64,000 nucleotides of DNA from Rebecca billardiae RCC1528 (GCA_965240325.2 OZ251229.1:2836836-2900835); one strand, 5' to 3'; positions 1 through 10,060 are shown, numbered from the stretch's first letter. Notes: generated by a model not told the origin, from the sequence alone. A program made the numbers and translations.

Positions 1-586
1 TCGACTCCTTAACCCGCCCGCGCGCGCCGTGCGGATCGACGCGATGCTGCGGGCGGGGGCCGGAGCCCGCGGCGGCGGAGGACCGCGCCGTGTGAGCGAG
101 GCGACGACGCTCTTCGAGTTTGCGCTCGACGACGAGGGCGCCGAGCTGCCGCTCGCGGCGGAGCGCAGCGTGCGGCTGCGCGTGCGCGCGCCGCGGCGCG
201 CCGCGTCGTCGCGCGCGGCCGTGCGCGCGGACGCACTCGTCGTCTGGTTCGAGGCGACGCTCGCGCGCGCCACGCCCGGCGGCGCCAGCGCCGTCACTCT
301 GAGCTCGGCGCCGGGCGAAGGCGGGCACATGCGCTCGCTCGCGTGGGGCCAGCTGTGCCTTGCGCTGCCACGCGCCGAGGCCGAGGCCGAGGCCGGCGGC
401 GGCGGCGACGACGACGATGCCGACCCGCCGCCGCCGCTGCGGGCTGCCGACGAGGCGGCGGCATGCGAGGTGCGCGCGGGTGGCGCGCTCGAGCTGGCGG
501 TGGCACACGCGCACGGCCGGCTGAGCGTGCTCCGCACACGCCTCGTGCCATCGCCGCGCGCGGGCGCGGATGCTGCTGCCGAGTGA
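1..586 (+). CDS. C-terminal part of a protein arginine methyltransferase-like protein (partial, runs in from left edge)
   Basis: The reading frame is open from base 2 to a TGA at 584-586, so only the C-terminal ~194 residues are present. The visible part looks like the C-terminal beta-barrel of PRMT-family enzymes: a strand-rich stretch ending in DALVVWFEATL (about nt 223-255), a Ser-rich turn TLSSAPGEGGH, the segment WGQLCLAL, and a later VRAGGALELAV strand. In PRMTs these match the segment where a hydrophobic-W-[FM] strand is followed by a Ser/Thr-rich substrate-side loop and a Gln-containing strand. The SAM-binding half would lie left of the window, so catalytic residues cannot be checked. 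PRMTs methylate arginines using SAM. An acidic Gly/Asp insert (GGGGDDDDAD) lies in the barrel. The assignment rests on pattern matching of the barrel only. Confidence 0.5.
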   Translation, partial: RLLNPPARAVRIDAMLRAGAGARGGGGPRRVSEATTLFEFALDDEGAELPLAAERSVRLRVRAPRRAASSRAAVRADALVVWFEATLARATPGGASAVTLSSAPGEGGHMRSLAWGQLCLALPRAEAEAEAGGGGDDDDADPPPPLRAADEAAACEVRAGGALELAVAHAHGRLSVLRTRLVPSPRAGADAAAE

Positions 587-1031
587 CGGATCGCTTCGCA
601 CTGAGTCTGAGGCGGTGGCTTATTATCGGCACGTCGTCAGTTGCCTTATTAAATAGCACCTCAGGGTCCCGAGCCCCGCTGCGCGGCGGGCGCGGGCGGC
701 ACCCGCTCAGCCCCAGCGCCGGGCGGGGCCAGAGGCCGAGCTGATGATGAAAATGACGCGATATATGATTCGGACGCTGCTGCTTATGCTGTGGCGTACG
801 GCTCGGTAGTGTCAGCAGTACGTTTCCGCCTGTGCAGGGCGCGGGGCGTGGAGATGGCAGGCGAAGGCTCGGAGGAGGAAGCAGCAGCAGCAGCCGTGCA
901 TGGCGCTGCCCCGGGCTCAACGCCGACGGACTGCATGAGCCAGGCACTGGGCAGGCCGATCGACCGATCGAGGCCGCGGGCGCGCGCGCGCGCACCGCCT
1001 TAGCCTAGCAGAAGACAGAAGTGAGTACTAC

Positions 1032-1152
1032 CCCCTGAGCCCGCCGCAAGGTAGTCGGCGCCATACTGCCCGTAGAACTTGTTGTGGGCAGCACCTCCGT
1101 TCGCACCAGATCCGGTGACACCTCCATAAAATGTGTCGTCACCTGCAGCGCC
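1032..1152 (-). pseudogene. Orphan exon encoding Gly-Asp repeat of hemolysin-type calcium-binding style
   Basis: On the minus strand an acceptor-like TTGCAG is followed at 1152 by an open stretch reading GAAGDDTFYGG, then GSGANGGAAHNKFYGQ and YGADYLAAGSG, and ends at a possible GTAGTA donor at 1031. The spacing of Gly and Asp (G-x-G-D-x-x-x-G) resembles RTX-type nonapeptides that fold into a calcium-loaded beta-roll. No partner exons were found on either side within 1 kb and the next gene is the PRMT-like gene on the other strand. It may be an exon relic, or one exon of a gene with distant exons. The resemblance is to a calcium-binding fold only; no toxin function is implied. Confidence 0.3.
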
Positions 1153-1529
1153 CTGCAAGCACGCGCGTGTGTGTGTGCCGTGCGTGCGGCGCGCGCGTGA
1201 GGGAGACAGCAACTGCACGGAGCGGATCGGCCGTGTGCGCAGCCAGGGAACGCGCCGCGCGTGCCAGTCTCCGACCGGCGACCGCTCACATCGGCGGTCA
1301 ATTGCGATCATCAATCATTCAGGTCCTGATTCGTTGGCGGCACGTGCCCGTTCGTCGCGCGCCCGGCCCGCTCTGAGCTCTCGTCCAAGAGACCAAGCCT
1401 TTTGCGTGCCAGCTGTGATTCGACTGAGGGCCTGATGAGACGCTGTCACTGATTGGTCGAATGCCAATAATGGGGGTGATATGTATCATACATTATCAAT
1501 TAATGAATGCTATTCATAATATATATATA

Positions 1530-1837
1530 TAAAGTTGGTATAGACATGAGGATATGATTGATGACCCATTGATGACATGAAACAAGTTCCGGTTCGTATA
1601 AAAAGTTCGCGAACGGGTTCACGAACGGGCCTTGTTCGTTCAGGTTCGGGTCGTTTTTCACATCGGCTGGCCTCCGGGCCAAGTTCGCGAACTTGCGAAC
1701 CGGTTCGCGAACTGTCTTGAAGTACAATGATTAATATCGATTTTTTCCTATTGAATCGAATAAATAATATCGGTTCGCGTAAGGTTCGCGAACGTTTGCG
1801 AGTTCGTTTACGAGAGGCCAAATACACGAACCGGGTC
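1530..1837. repeat. Partial copy of the GTTCGCGAAC-rich spacer element
   Basis: Matches 4267-4690 with small differences: the shared run starts at the AT-rich tract before GGTATAGACATGA, passes the TATAAAAAGTTCGCGAACGG block and the TTGAATCGAATAAATAATAT block, and ends near TACACGAA. Immediately after it (1838-1848) the sequence jumps to the start of array unit 1. In full spacers the same two points are about 2.8 kb apart, so this is a deleted spacer upstream of the first array gene. Confidence 0.7.
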
Positions 1838-1938
1838 GCTCGTCGTGCGTTTCAGTCGTGCGTGCGTTTCGCAGCAGCAGGAGTCGCGTGGTAGGCGTTA
1901 TCGCGTGAGGTGCGTGAGGTAGGCGTGAGGTAGGCGCC

Positions 1939-3363
1939 ATGCTCCGCGGCTCCGGGAAGGGCGCGAGCCGCCACGCGACCCTCACCCTGCTCATCTTCGG
2001 GCCCGTCTCGCACCTGCTCGGCGGGCTCAAGCTCGTCGACGCTGCGGCGTGCGCCTCCTGCGACGGAGGCGAGCTGCTGTGCAGCACGAACACGGACACC
2101 GACTACCTCTTTGGCGCGGACGACTCGGGAGGCTACACCGGGCGGGACAAGCTCTGGTCGTTTACGAACACCTATGGCGTGGACATCAAGCTTACGGTCA
2201 ACACGCAGTCAACCCAACAAGACTTCGGTGACTCGACCGCGATCTCGATCTACAGCGACGAGGCGCTCACGACCCTCGTGGACCAGGATGGCACCGCCTG
2301 CTTCACCTATGCGTCTTATTCGGACGCGGGTCTGACGGTCACCGTCAGCTCGGGCACCACCGTCTACGCGCTTATCGACGGCAAGCAAGACGGCTGGCCA
2401 TTCGACGCTTACAGTCAAACCAAAGTCAATCTCAACATCTGCTGCTCGCTCACCTCCGCCACCCCCGATGTGTGCTCGGAGAGCTTCAGCAGCGATGGCG
2501 ATTGCACCGATTCGTTTGCATCAGCGCCTCCCAGCCCACCCTCTCCTCCGCCCTCGCCGCCGCCAAGCCCGCCGCCCTCGCCTCCCCCATCACCGCCGCC
2601 GCCGAGCCCGCCGCCATCGCCGCCGCCATCACCGCTGCCGCCGAGCCCGCCGCCATCGCCGCCGCCGAGCCCGCCGCCATCCCCACCGCCGAGCCCGCCG
2701 CCGTCGCCGCCACCGAGCCCACCGCCGTCGCCACCACCGAGCCCGCCGCCCACGCCGCCGCCGAGCCCGCCGCCATCGCCGCCGCCTAGCCCGCCGCCCA
2801 CGCCGCCGCCGAGCCCGCCGCCATCGCCGCCGCCGAGCCCGCCGCCATCCCCACCGCCGAGCCCGCCGCCATCGCCACCGCCAAGTCCACCGCCGTCGCC
2901 ACCACCGAGCCCACCGCCGTCGCCACCACCGAGCCCGCCGCCGCCCAGTCCACCACCGAGCCCTCCCCCAAGTCCGCCGCCCGCACTCGTCGTGGGCGTC
3001 GACTGCATCTGCACGTCGGACGCCGCCCTGCTCGGGTCCGCACGCCGGCAGCTCGGCGCACTGCCACACATCTCTGACGCGGTGGAGGAGCGCGAGGAGG
3101 CGCATGAGGAGGGTCGCGGGCGTGGCCGCGGGCGCCGTCGCCCGGCAGCCGCGCGCACTGCGCGCGGGGCCAACGGCTGGCGCGACGCGGGTGCGGCGCA
3201 GAGGGCGTCCCCGCCCCACGCGGCCGGCTTCTTCCGGGCGATGGCGCGGAGCGTCTCGCGCATCGGCGCCGCGGGCGAGCAGCAGCATTCCGCGCCTCAG
3301 CGGCGCGAGCTGCTTTTCGGCGGCCTGGCGCTGCTACCGTTGTGCCCGGACTACCTTTGCTGA
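1939..3363 (+). CDS. Secreted Ser-Pro-Pro-Pro protein, array copy 1 (474 aa)
   Basis: Unrecognised family; pherophorin-like in layout only. Residues 1-40 form a signal peptide or anchor (hydrophobic run ending LKLVDAAA). Residues 41-200 are a Cys-rich globular domain starting CASCDGGELLC and ending ICCSLTSATPDVC; its LWSFTN and LTVTVSSGTTVYALIDG strands resemble small beta-sandwich (PPC-like) domains. About 145 residues of (SPPP)n with TPPP and LPPS variants follow, the kind of tract that is hydroxylated and glycosylated in algal wall proteins. The tail after ALVVGVDCICTSD is Arg/Gly-rich and ends in PDYLC. Compared with copies 2 and 3 it has several N-domain substitutions (for example CFTYAS for CATYGP, WPFDAY for WAYDDY) and a shorter Pro tract. 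The tail could instead be spliced; no intron was proven. Confidence 0.7.
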   Translation: MLRGSGKGASRHATLTLLIFGPVSHLLGGLKLVDAAACASCDGGELLCSTNTDTDYLFGADDSGGYTGRDKLWSFTNTYGVDIKLTVNTQSTQQDFGDSTAISIYSDEALTTLVDQDGTACFTYASYSDAGLTVTVSSGTTVYALIDGKQDGWPFDAYSQTKVNLNICCSLTSATPDVCSESFSSDGDCTDSFASAPPSPPSPPPSPPPSPPPSPPPSPPPPSPPPSPPPSPLPPSPPPSPPPSPPPSPPPSPPPSPPPSPPPSPPPSPPPTPPPSPPPSPPPSPPPTPPPSPPPSPPPSPPPSPPPSPPPSPPPSPPPSPPPSPPPSPPPSPPPPSPPPSPPPSPPPALVVGVDCICTSDAALLGSARRQLGALPHISDAVEEREEAHEEGRGRGRGRRRPAAARTARGANGWRDAGAAQRASPPHAAGFFRAMARSVSRIGAAGEQQHSAPQRRELLFGGLALLPLCPDYLC

Positions 3364-4266
3364 CGGCCCACACGCTAAGCCGGCCGTCTGAGCGAGGCCA
3401 GTGCCAGCCGCTCACGACCGCGTCCGGCGGCCAGCCGGCGCTGCGCCTGCATGCCATACACGACGACTGTTGCCAGACTGTACGACGATCGACCTGCGGC
3501 TGGCCCCGCGCGACGACCGTGTCCGTGGCGGCTTCGTGCTGTGCCGCCGCGATATCGATGTATGATGCGGCGATGAGTGCATGATGACTATTGACGACTA
3601 TCAGTATTCAGACTGTTACAGGCAATCGCGGGCAATAAGGAGCTGTCACGTTACTACTAGCCAACTCGGGCCGAACTGACTCGAAACAATCACCGGTGCC
3701 CTCGCACCTCGGCACACACAGTGCTCCCTCTGGCTGTCTGCTCCGCGTGGCCTGGCGTGCACGTAGATAGAGTTGCGCTCATGCGTCGATCACGCCTCGC
3801 GCCCGCCTGTCGGCCGTCGCGCAGGCGCTGGTCGAACCCTACTCGGACCAGTGCAAATCATCTAGTATCTACTCCTGGCGCAGCGCTGCCCGGCGGCGCG
3901 CGGTGACGACAGACAGCGCGGTCAGCAGCAGCGGCCCGAACGAATCCGCGGCCCCGCACCGTGTTCCCTGGCTGTCAGCTCCACGTGGCCTGGCGTGCAC
4001 GTGGAGTCGCGCTCATGCGTCGATCACGCCCTCGTCGCATCCGCCTGTACACAATCCGGGCGCCGGCGCCGGCGGCTGCGATGGGCCTGCGCGCCCGGCG
4101 CCGGCACCGGGGCGCAGCGGCGCGCCGCTGGAGTCTAGTTGTACGGGCATGCAACTGGTCTGTCAATAGACGACTGCGACTGAGGGTGCACCGCCACCGC
4201 GGGCCCCGAACTACGTTCGTTCTACGGAAAAGGACCGCGAAACGCGGTCATACATTCATAGTCGTT

Positions 4267-4690
4267 AATATATATAAATTTGGTATAGACATGATGATAT
4301 GATTGATGACCCATTGATGACATGATCGTGAAATAGTCCCGGTTCGTATAAAAAGTTCGCGAACGGGTTCGCACGAACGGGCCTTGTTCGTTCAGGTTCG
4401 CGTTCGTTTATCACATTGGCTGGCCTGGCCGGGCCAAGTTGAAGTTCGCGAACTCGCGAACCGGTTCGCGAACTGTCTTGAAGTAGTTACAATATGATAA
4501 TATCGATTTTTCCTATTGAATCGAATAAATAATATCGGTTCTCGTAAGGTTCGCGAACGTTTGCGAGTTCGTTTATGAGAGGCGCGCCGCCGGCGAGCCG
4601 AGTGAGTTCGCGAACCTCCCGTGGTTCGCGAACCAAGGTTTTGTTTACGAGGCCACTATTATACACGAATAACCGGCGGATCGCTGGTAG
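4267..4690. repeat. AT-rich element with six GTTCGCGAAC palindromes (unit 1)
   Basis: An AT-rich segment in GC-rich surroundings in which the 10-bp palindrome GTTCGCGAAC occurs six times between about 4355 and 4635, with extra half-sites (TTCGTTC, GCACGAAC). Some copies are directly adjacent, as in TTCGCGAACTCGCGAACC. TATAAAAAG precedes the first palindrome. It could be a replication or regulatory element, or a mobile element remnant. Confidence 0.7.
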
Positions 4691-6344
4691 TCAAACAACA
4701 TGTGCGGTACTAGGTTGTTTCGCCCCGCTCGTCCCGGGCGGGCGCGGCCGGCCCATCGGGCGAAGGATCATGCGGGCACCACCGCATATTGACAAGGGTA
4801 CTCAGTAAGGCTCTGGAGCCCCGCCCCGGTGGCAGTCATCAACTCGGGTCGATCTGAGTCACATCACAGTGCCGATTCACTCGACCTCCGTCGGTCCGCC
4901 GGGCCCGGCGGTCGTGCCGCGGGGCCGGCTGCGTTCCGGCGGGACGGCTCGGAGGCGCGCAGCTCGGAAGAGTGCTGCTAAAAGTGTATTGTTCGGCCCC
5001 ACTCGTCCCGGGTGGGGGCGCCAGGACCTTCGGGCAAAGGATGACATGCGGGCACCACCGCATTGACAAGGACACCTCGGAGCCCCGCTCGCCCGTGGCA
5101 GTCGTGCCCGCGGGGCCCGGCCGGCTGCATTGACCGGCTGTGAGGCGGCTTGGAAGAGTGCTGCAAAGTGTTGTTCGGCCCCGCGCGACCATGCGCTCGA
5201 GGTCGGCGCGTTGTCATAGATAATGCAGCTGGCAAGGCCAACGCCGGTCATACAGTAGTGCATCGTCCCTGTCTTGCCGGCAGCCGAAGGGCGAGCTCGA
5301 GCGGCGGCGCGCGGCCGCATCCGAGGCGAACGTCAGCGGATGTGCAGCGAGACGGTTCGATGCCAGCACGTGCTCGAGCTGCGGCGTCGTCATCTCATGC
5401 AGCTGCCATCGTCCCTGTCTTGCCGACAGCCGAAGGGCGAGCACGACGGCGGCGCGCCGCCGCATCCGAGGCGAACATCAGCGGATGTGCAGCGCTTCTC
5501 CGCCTCCCGAGCAGCGGCTGACGCCAGTCGCTTCGCGTTGGCAGCAGCAGATGCAGCTGCAGCTTTGGCCGTGCGCTGCACCGTCCGAGCGGGCGGCGGG
5601 CGCGCAGCCACATTCTTGCCCCTTCTCCGCTGCCAGCTGCGCTGCTGCGTGGGCGTTTCGCTCCGACCTCGCGGCAGCCACTGCTTGTGCAGCTGTGTGT
5701 GCAGCTTCCGCTCGCGCTGCAGCCCTCACGACCCGTGCGCTCGAGCCGATCAGAGCGGCGCTCGAGCCGATCAGAGCAGCATTAGCCCGAGTGATGGCCG
5801 GTCGAGCGAGTGTCGCGCGGCGACATCGGACGGCTTCGCTGAGGTACACGACTTAAGCGGCGGCTTTCCCGCGCGTGTCGGCTCGAGCGCTGCGAGAACG
5901 CCTGCAAGCGCCAACACCACCCACAGGGCGCACGGCCGCATGGGTGTGTCGTGCGGCTTTTTGGGCCGTGCGACCTTGGAGGACGCCGAGCGTGGGGGTG
6001 TGCAATCTCTGCGCATCGGTGTACCGTACTCATATTGACCGAAAATGAGCATTGACAGGGAGGTATCATCCAATCAGATGATGGGCCTCATCTATGACCG
6101 CTCCTTTGCAGATATGTCCCGTGCGCGTGCGCATTGATATTGGACTTCGTCCTGATATTTGATGATCGAAACCGGTTCCTGGATCATCGTGATGGTCAAA
6201 ACGGTTGACCTTGGTGGGCTCGACGAGTGCCCATTCATGCCAACGTGCCGGAGCGCGGCAGATCTTCGATCTGGTACTTAGCGGGGCGAAAAGTCTGAAA
6301 TCTGCAGATTTGGCCCGAGCGAGCGAGTCGCGCTTTAGTAGTGC

Positions 6345-7453
6345 CAAGGGAGTCAAGGGTGCCCGCGCCCCAGTGGCGCGCTCGGCGGATGTTGGGATAC
6401 ACCTTTTTGCCCGCGGCCCTGCGGCGGCGGCGGCGGTGGCGTGCTCCGCTGGCGGGGCGAGCGCACGGGGCACGGCGCTGCGGGCGCGGATGTGCCCGCG
6501 AAGCCGGCGCGTGCGGACGGGCTGTTGCGGGAGAGTATCAGGCGCCCTCCTGCGACGCGCGACTTGCGCCACGCCTCTTTCGCCTCGGCTCAGAGCAGCG
6601 CGCACGCACGCGCCGCCTCAAGGCCAGCCTTGCCGCGCCGCAGCCGACCGCGCGCGCGCCGTGCGCGGCGTGGTCGGGAAGGAACGGGCGCTGCTGCCGG
6701 GCGAGATGGCGACATCATGGGCGCACGCCATGCCGCCCCGCGGCGCCGCGAAAGAGCACGAGAACGGATCCGCACAGCTGTTGACGAGTGCTGATTTCTT
6801 GCCGTGCCTGAAGCCAGACCTGAGCTCGAAGAAGATGATGAAAGAGCATCAGCGCGAGGAAAGCGTCGCACCCAGCACTTCTACATGACCACGCGGTGAT
6901 GAACATTCATGTAAGAGTAGCCCGCGTGCCCGTCTGGCACTGTTCTGTGTCTCAATGATCGTCCCGACAACGGTCACGACCGCGAGGCAGTGCACACCAT
7001 TTGTGACAAGTCGAAAAGGCGTGCAAACGGACCGACGACACTCTCGTCAAGGCGTGGCGGGGCGGCATGGCGTGCGCCTATGATGTCGCCATCTCGCCCG
7101 GCAGCAGCGCCCGTTCCTTCCCGACCACGCCGCGCACGGCGCGCGCGCGGTCGGCTGCGGCGCGGCAAGGCTGGCCTTGAGGCGGCGCGTGCGTGCGCGC
7201 TGCTCTGAGCCGAGGCGAAAGAGGCGTGGCGCAAGTCGCGCGTCGCAGGAGGGCGCCAGATGCTCTCCCGCAACAGCCCGTCCGCACGCGCCGGCTTCGC
7301 GGGCACATCCGCGCCCGCAGCGCCGTGCCCCGTGCGCTCGCCCCGCCAGCGGAGCACGCCACCGCCGCCGCCGCCGCAGGGCCGCGGGCAAAAAGGTGTA
7401 TCCCAACATCCGCCGAGCGCGCCACTGGGGCGCGGGCACCCTTGACTCCCTTG
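6345..7453. mobile_element. Foldback-type element, 1109 bp, 396-bp inverted arms (unit 1 copy)
   Basis: Left arm 6345-6740 and right arm 7058-7453 are near-perfect reverse complements around a 317-bp centre. The ends read CAAGGGAGTCAAGGG and CCCTTGACTCCCTTG. The element is flanked by GTAGTGC at 6338-6344 and GTAGTGC at 7454-7460, a 7-bp target-site duplication. There is no transposase frame in the centre, so it is non-autonomous. Frames in the arms simply mirror each other. Confidence 0.8.
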
Positions 7454-7561
7454 GTAGTGCAGACGGCGTTCGTTTCAGTCGTGCGTGCGTTTCGCAGCAG
7501 CAGGAGTCGCGTGGTAGGCGTTATCAGGTGAGGTGCGTGAGGTAGGTGTGAGGTAGGCGCC

Positions 7562-9157
7562 ATGCTCCGCGGCTCCGGGAAGGGCGCGAGCCGCCACGCG
7601 ACCCTCATCCTGCTCATCTTCGGGCCCGTCTCGCACCTGCTCGGCGGGCTCAAGCTCGTCGACGCTGCGGCGTGCGCCTCCTGCGACGGAGGCGAGCTGC
7701 TGTGCAGCACGAACACGGACACCGACCACCTCTTTGGCGCGGACGACTCGGGAGGCTACACCGGGCGGGACAAGCTCTGGTCGTTTACGAACGCCTATGG
7801 CGTGGACATCAAGCTTACGGTCAACACGCAGTCAACCCTCCGAGACTTCGGTGACTCGACCGCGATCTCGATCTACAGCGACGAGGCGCTCACGACCCCC
7901 GTGGACCAGGATGGCACCGCCTGCGCAACCTATGGGCCTTATTCGGACGCGGGTCTGACGGTCACCGTCAGCTCGGGCACCACCGTCTACGCGCTTATCG
8001 ACGGCAAGCAAGACGGCTGGGCATACGACGATTACAGTGAAACCAAAGTCAATCTCAACATCTGCTGCTCGCTCACCTCCGCCACCCCCGATGTGTGCTC
8101 GACGAGCTTCAGCAGCGATGGCGATTGCACCGATTCGTTTGCATCAGCGCCTCCCAGCCCACCCTCTCCTCCGCCCTCGCCGCCGCCAAGCCCGCCGCCC
8201 TCGCCTCCCCCATCACCGCCGCCGCCGAGCCCGCCGCCATCGCCGCCGCCATCACCGCTGCCGCCGAGCCCGCCGCCATCGCCGCCGCCGAGCCCGCCGC
8301 CATCCCCACCGCCGAGCCCGCCGCCATTGCCGCCGCCCTCGCCACCGCCATCGCCGCCGCCGCCGAGCCCGCCGCCATCGCCGCCGCCAAGCCCGCCGCC
8401 CACGCCGCCGCCGAGCCCGCCGCCATCGCCGCCGCCGAGCCCGCCGCCATCCCCACCGCCGAGCCCGCCGCCATCGCCACCGCCAAGTCCACCGCCGTCG
8501 CCGCCACCGAGCCCACCGCCGTCGCCACCACCGAGCCCGCCGCCCACGCCGCCGCCGAGCCCGCCGCCATCGCCGCCGCCTAGCCCGCCGCCCACGCCGC
8601 CGCCGAGCCCGCCGCCATCGCCGCCGCCGAGCCCGCCGCCATCCCCACCGCCGAGCCCGCCGCCATCGCCACCGCCAAGTCCACCGCCGTCGCCACCACC
8701 GAGCCCACCGCCGTCGCCACCACCGAGCCCGCCGCCGCCCAGTCCACCACCGAGCCCTCCCCCAAGTCCGCCGCCCGCACTCGTCGTGGGCGTCGACTGC
8801 ATCTGCACGTCGGACGCCGCCCTGCTCGGGTCCGCACGCCGGCAGCTCGGCGCACTGCCACACATCTCTGACGCGGTGGAGGAGCGCGAGGAGGCGCATG
8901 AGGAGGGTCGCGGGCGTGGCCGCGGGCGCCGTCGCCCGGCAGCCGCGCGCACTGCGCGCGGGGCCAACGGCTGGCGCGACGCGGGTGCGGCGCAGAGGGC
9001 GTCCCCGCCCCACGCGGCCGGCTTCTTCCGGGCGATGGCGCGGAGCGTCTCGCGCATCGGCGCCGCGGGCGAGCAGCAGCATTCCGCGCCTCAGCGGCGC
9101 GAGCTGCTTTTCGGCGGCCTGGCGCTGCTACCGTTGTGCCCGGACTACCTTTGCTGA
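7562..9157 (+). CDS. Secreted Ser-Pro-Pro-Pro protein, array copy 2 (531 aa)
   Basis: Same architecture as copy 1: hydrophobic leader (residues 1-40), Cys-rich beta domain (41-200), a (SPPP)n tract of about 200 residues, and an Arg/Gly-rich tail ending PDYLC. The Pro tract is 57 residues longer than in copy 1 and includes an LPPPSPPPSPPPP variant block. It differs from copy 3 at only two residues that I noticed: Ala for Thr in TNAYG, and Pro for Leu in TTPVDQ. The start codon lies in GCGCCATGC just after a short direct repeat GTGAGGTAGG that is present upstream of all three copies. Likely extracellular matrix or scale protein, by inference from the leader and Pro tract. Confidence 0.72.
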   Translation: MLRGSGKGASRHATLILLIFGPVSHLLGGLKLVDAAACASCDGGELLCSTNTDTDHLFGADDSGGYTGRDKLWSFTNAYGVDIKLTVNTQSTLRDFGDSTAISIYSDEALTTPVDQDGTACATYGPYSDAGLTVTVSSGTTVYALIDGKQDGWAYDDYSETKVNLNICCSLTSATPDVCSTSFSSDGDCTDSFASAPPSPPSPPPSPPPSPPPSPPPSPPPPSPPPSPPPSPLPPSPPPSPPPSPPPSPPPSPPPLPPPSPPPSPPPPSPPPSPPPSPPPTPPPSPPPSPPPSPPPSPPPSPPPSPPPSPPPSPPPSPPPSPPPSPPPTPPPSPPPSPPPSPPPTPPPSPPPSPPPSPPPSPPPSPPPSPPPSPPPSPPPSPPPSPPPSPPPPSPPPSPPPSPPPALVVGVDCICTSDAALLGSARRQLGALPHISDAVEEREEAHEEGRGRGRGRRRPAAARTARGANGWRDAGAAQRASPPHAAGFFRAMARSVSRIGAAGEQQHSAPQRRELLFGGLALLPLCPDYLC

Positions 9158-10060
9158 CGGCCCACACGCTAAGCCGGCCGTCTGAGCGAGGCCAGTGCCA
9201 GCCGCTCACGACCGCGTCCGGCGGCCAGCCGGCGCTGCGCCTGCATGCCATACACGACGACTGTTGCCAGACTGTACGACGATCGACCTGCGGCTGGCCC
9301 CGCGCGACGACCGTGTCCGTGGCGGCTTCGTGCTGTGCCGCCGCGATATCGATGTATGATGCGGCGATGAGTGCATGATGACTATTGACGACTATCAGTA
9401 TTCAGACTGTTACAGGCAATCGCGGGCAATAAGGAGCTGTCACGTTACTACTAGCCAACTCGGGCCGAACTGACTCGAAACAATCACCGGTGCCCTCGCA
9501 CCTCGGCACACACAGTGCTCCCTCTGGCTGTCTGCTCCGCGTGGCCTGGCGTGCACGTAGATAGAGTTGCGCTCATGCGTCGATCACGCCTCGCGCCCGC
9601 CTGTCGGCCGTCGCGCAGGCGCTGGTCGAACCCTACTCGGACCAGTGCAAATCATCTAGTATCTACTCCTGGCGCAGCGCTGCCCGGCGGCGCGCGGTGA
9701 CGACAGACAGCGCGGTCAGCAGCAGCGGCCCGAACGAATCCGCGGCCCCGCACCGTGTTCCCTGGCTGTCAGCTCCACGTGGCCTGGCGTGCACGTGGAG
9801 TCGCGCTCATGCGTCGATCACGCCCTCGTCGCATCCGCCTGTACACAATCCGGGCGCCGGCGCCGGCGGCTGCGATGGGCCTGCGCGCCCGGCGCCGGCA
9901 CCGGGGCGCAGCGGCGCGCCGCTGGAGTCTAGTTGTACGGGCATGCAACTGGTCTGTCAATAGACGACTGCGACTGAGGGTGCACCGCCACCGCGGGCCC
10001 CGAACTACGTTCGTTCTACGGAAAAGGACCGCGAAACGCGGTCATACATTCATAGTCGTT

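Larger units (their letters stand above)
587..1847. other. Intergenic region with an orphan exon and a repeat relic
   Basis: No complete gene is seen. 600-1000 is moderately GC-rich with no convincing coding frame. 1032-1152 on the minus strand carries an exon-like piece (separate entry). 1480-1830 is sharply AT-richer than its surroundings and matches part of the array spacer (separate entry). Confidence 0.6.
1848..7470 (+). repeat. Tandem array unit 1 (5623 bp)
   Basis: Starts at CGTTTCAGTCGTGCG and repeats at 7471 and 13265. It contains one Ser-Pro-rich protein gene and a ~4.1-kb spacer. It is 171 bp shorter than unit 2, exactly the 57-codon length difference of the proline-rich tract. 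The spacer is the same length as that of unit 2, and I saw no differences in the stretches I compared. Confidence 0.9.
3364..7470. other. Array spacer 1, non-coding, with internal duplications
   Basis: No believable gene is seen; the many open frames are GC-driven. Internal direct repeats are visible: 3715-3800 again at 3955-4040 (TGGCCTGGCGTGCACGT core), 4715-4800 again at 4985-5075 (ATGCGGGCACCACCGCAT core), and 5250-5345 again at 5402-5495 (CATCGTCCCTGTCTTGCCG core). A GTTCGCGAAC cluster (4267-4690) and a foldback element (6345-7453) complete it. The next unit's spacer (9158-13264) has the same content at an offset of 5794. Confidence 0.75.

Noticed and set aside
1032-1152. Calling the Gly-Asp exon an RTX toxin
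   Set aside because: Only a short calcium-binding-style repeat is visible; such repeats are common in non-toxic secreted proteins.
2415-3263. Long antisense frame rich in GGGLGGGDGGG
   Set aside because: It is the exact complement of the (SPPP)n tract; a CCN-rich repeat is open on several frames. The same holds for 8032-9057 and 13826-14851.
1939-3363. Naming the array proteins pherophorins
   Set aside because: The Pro tract is similar, but the globular domains do not show the pherophorin/DUF3707 cysteine pattern that I can recognise.
5274-6038. 254-codon frame in the array spacer as a possible second array gene
   Set aside because: It is conserved between units only because the whole spacer is; composition is Arg/Ala-rich and it crosses internal direct repeats.
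6205-6888. Frames spanning the foldback arms
   Set aside because: Each arm frame is mirrored in the opposite arm; the signal is the inverted repeat, not a gene.
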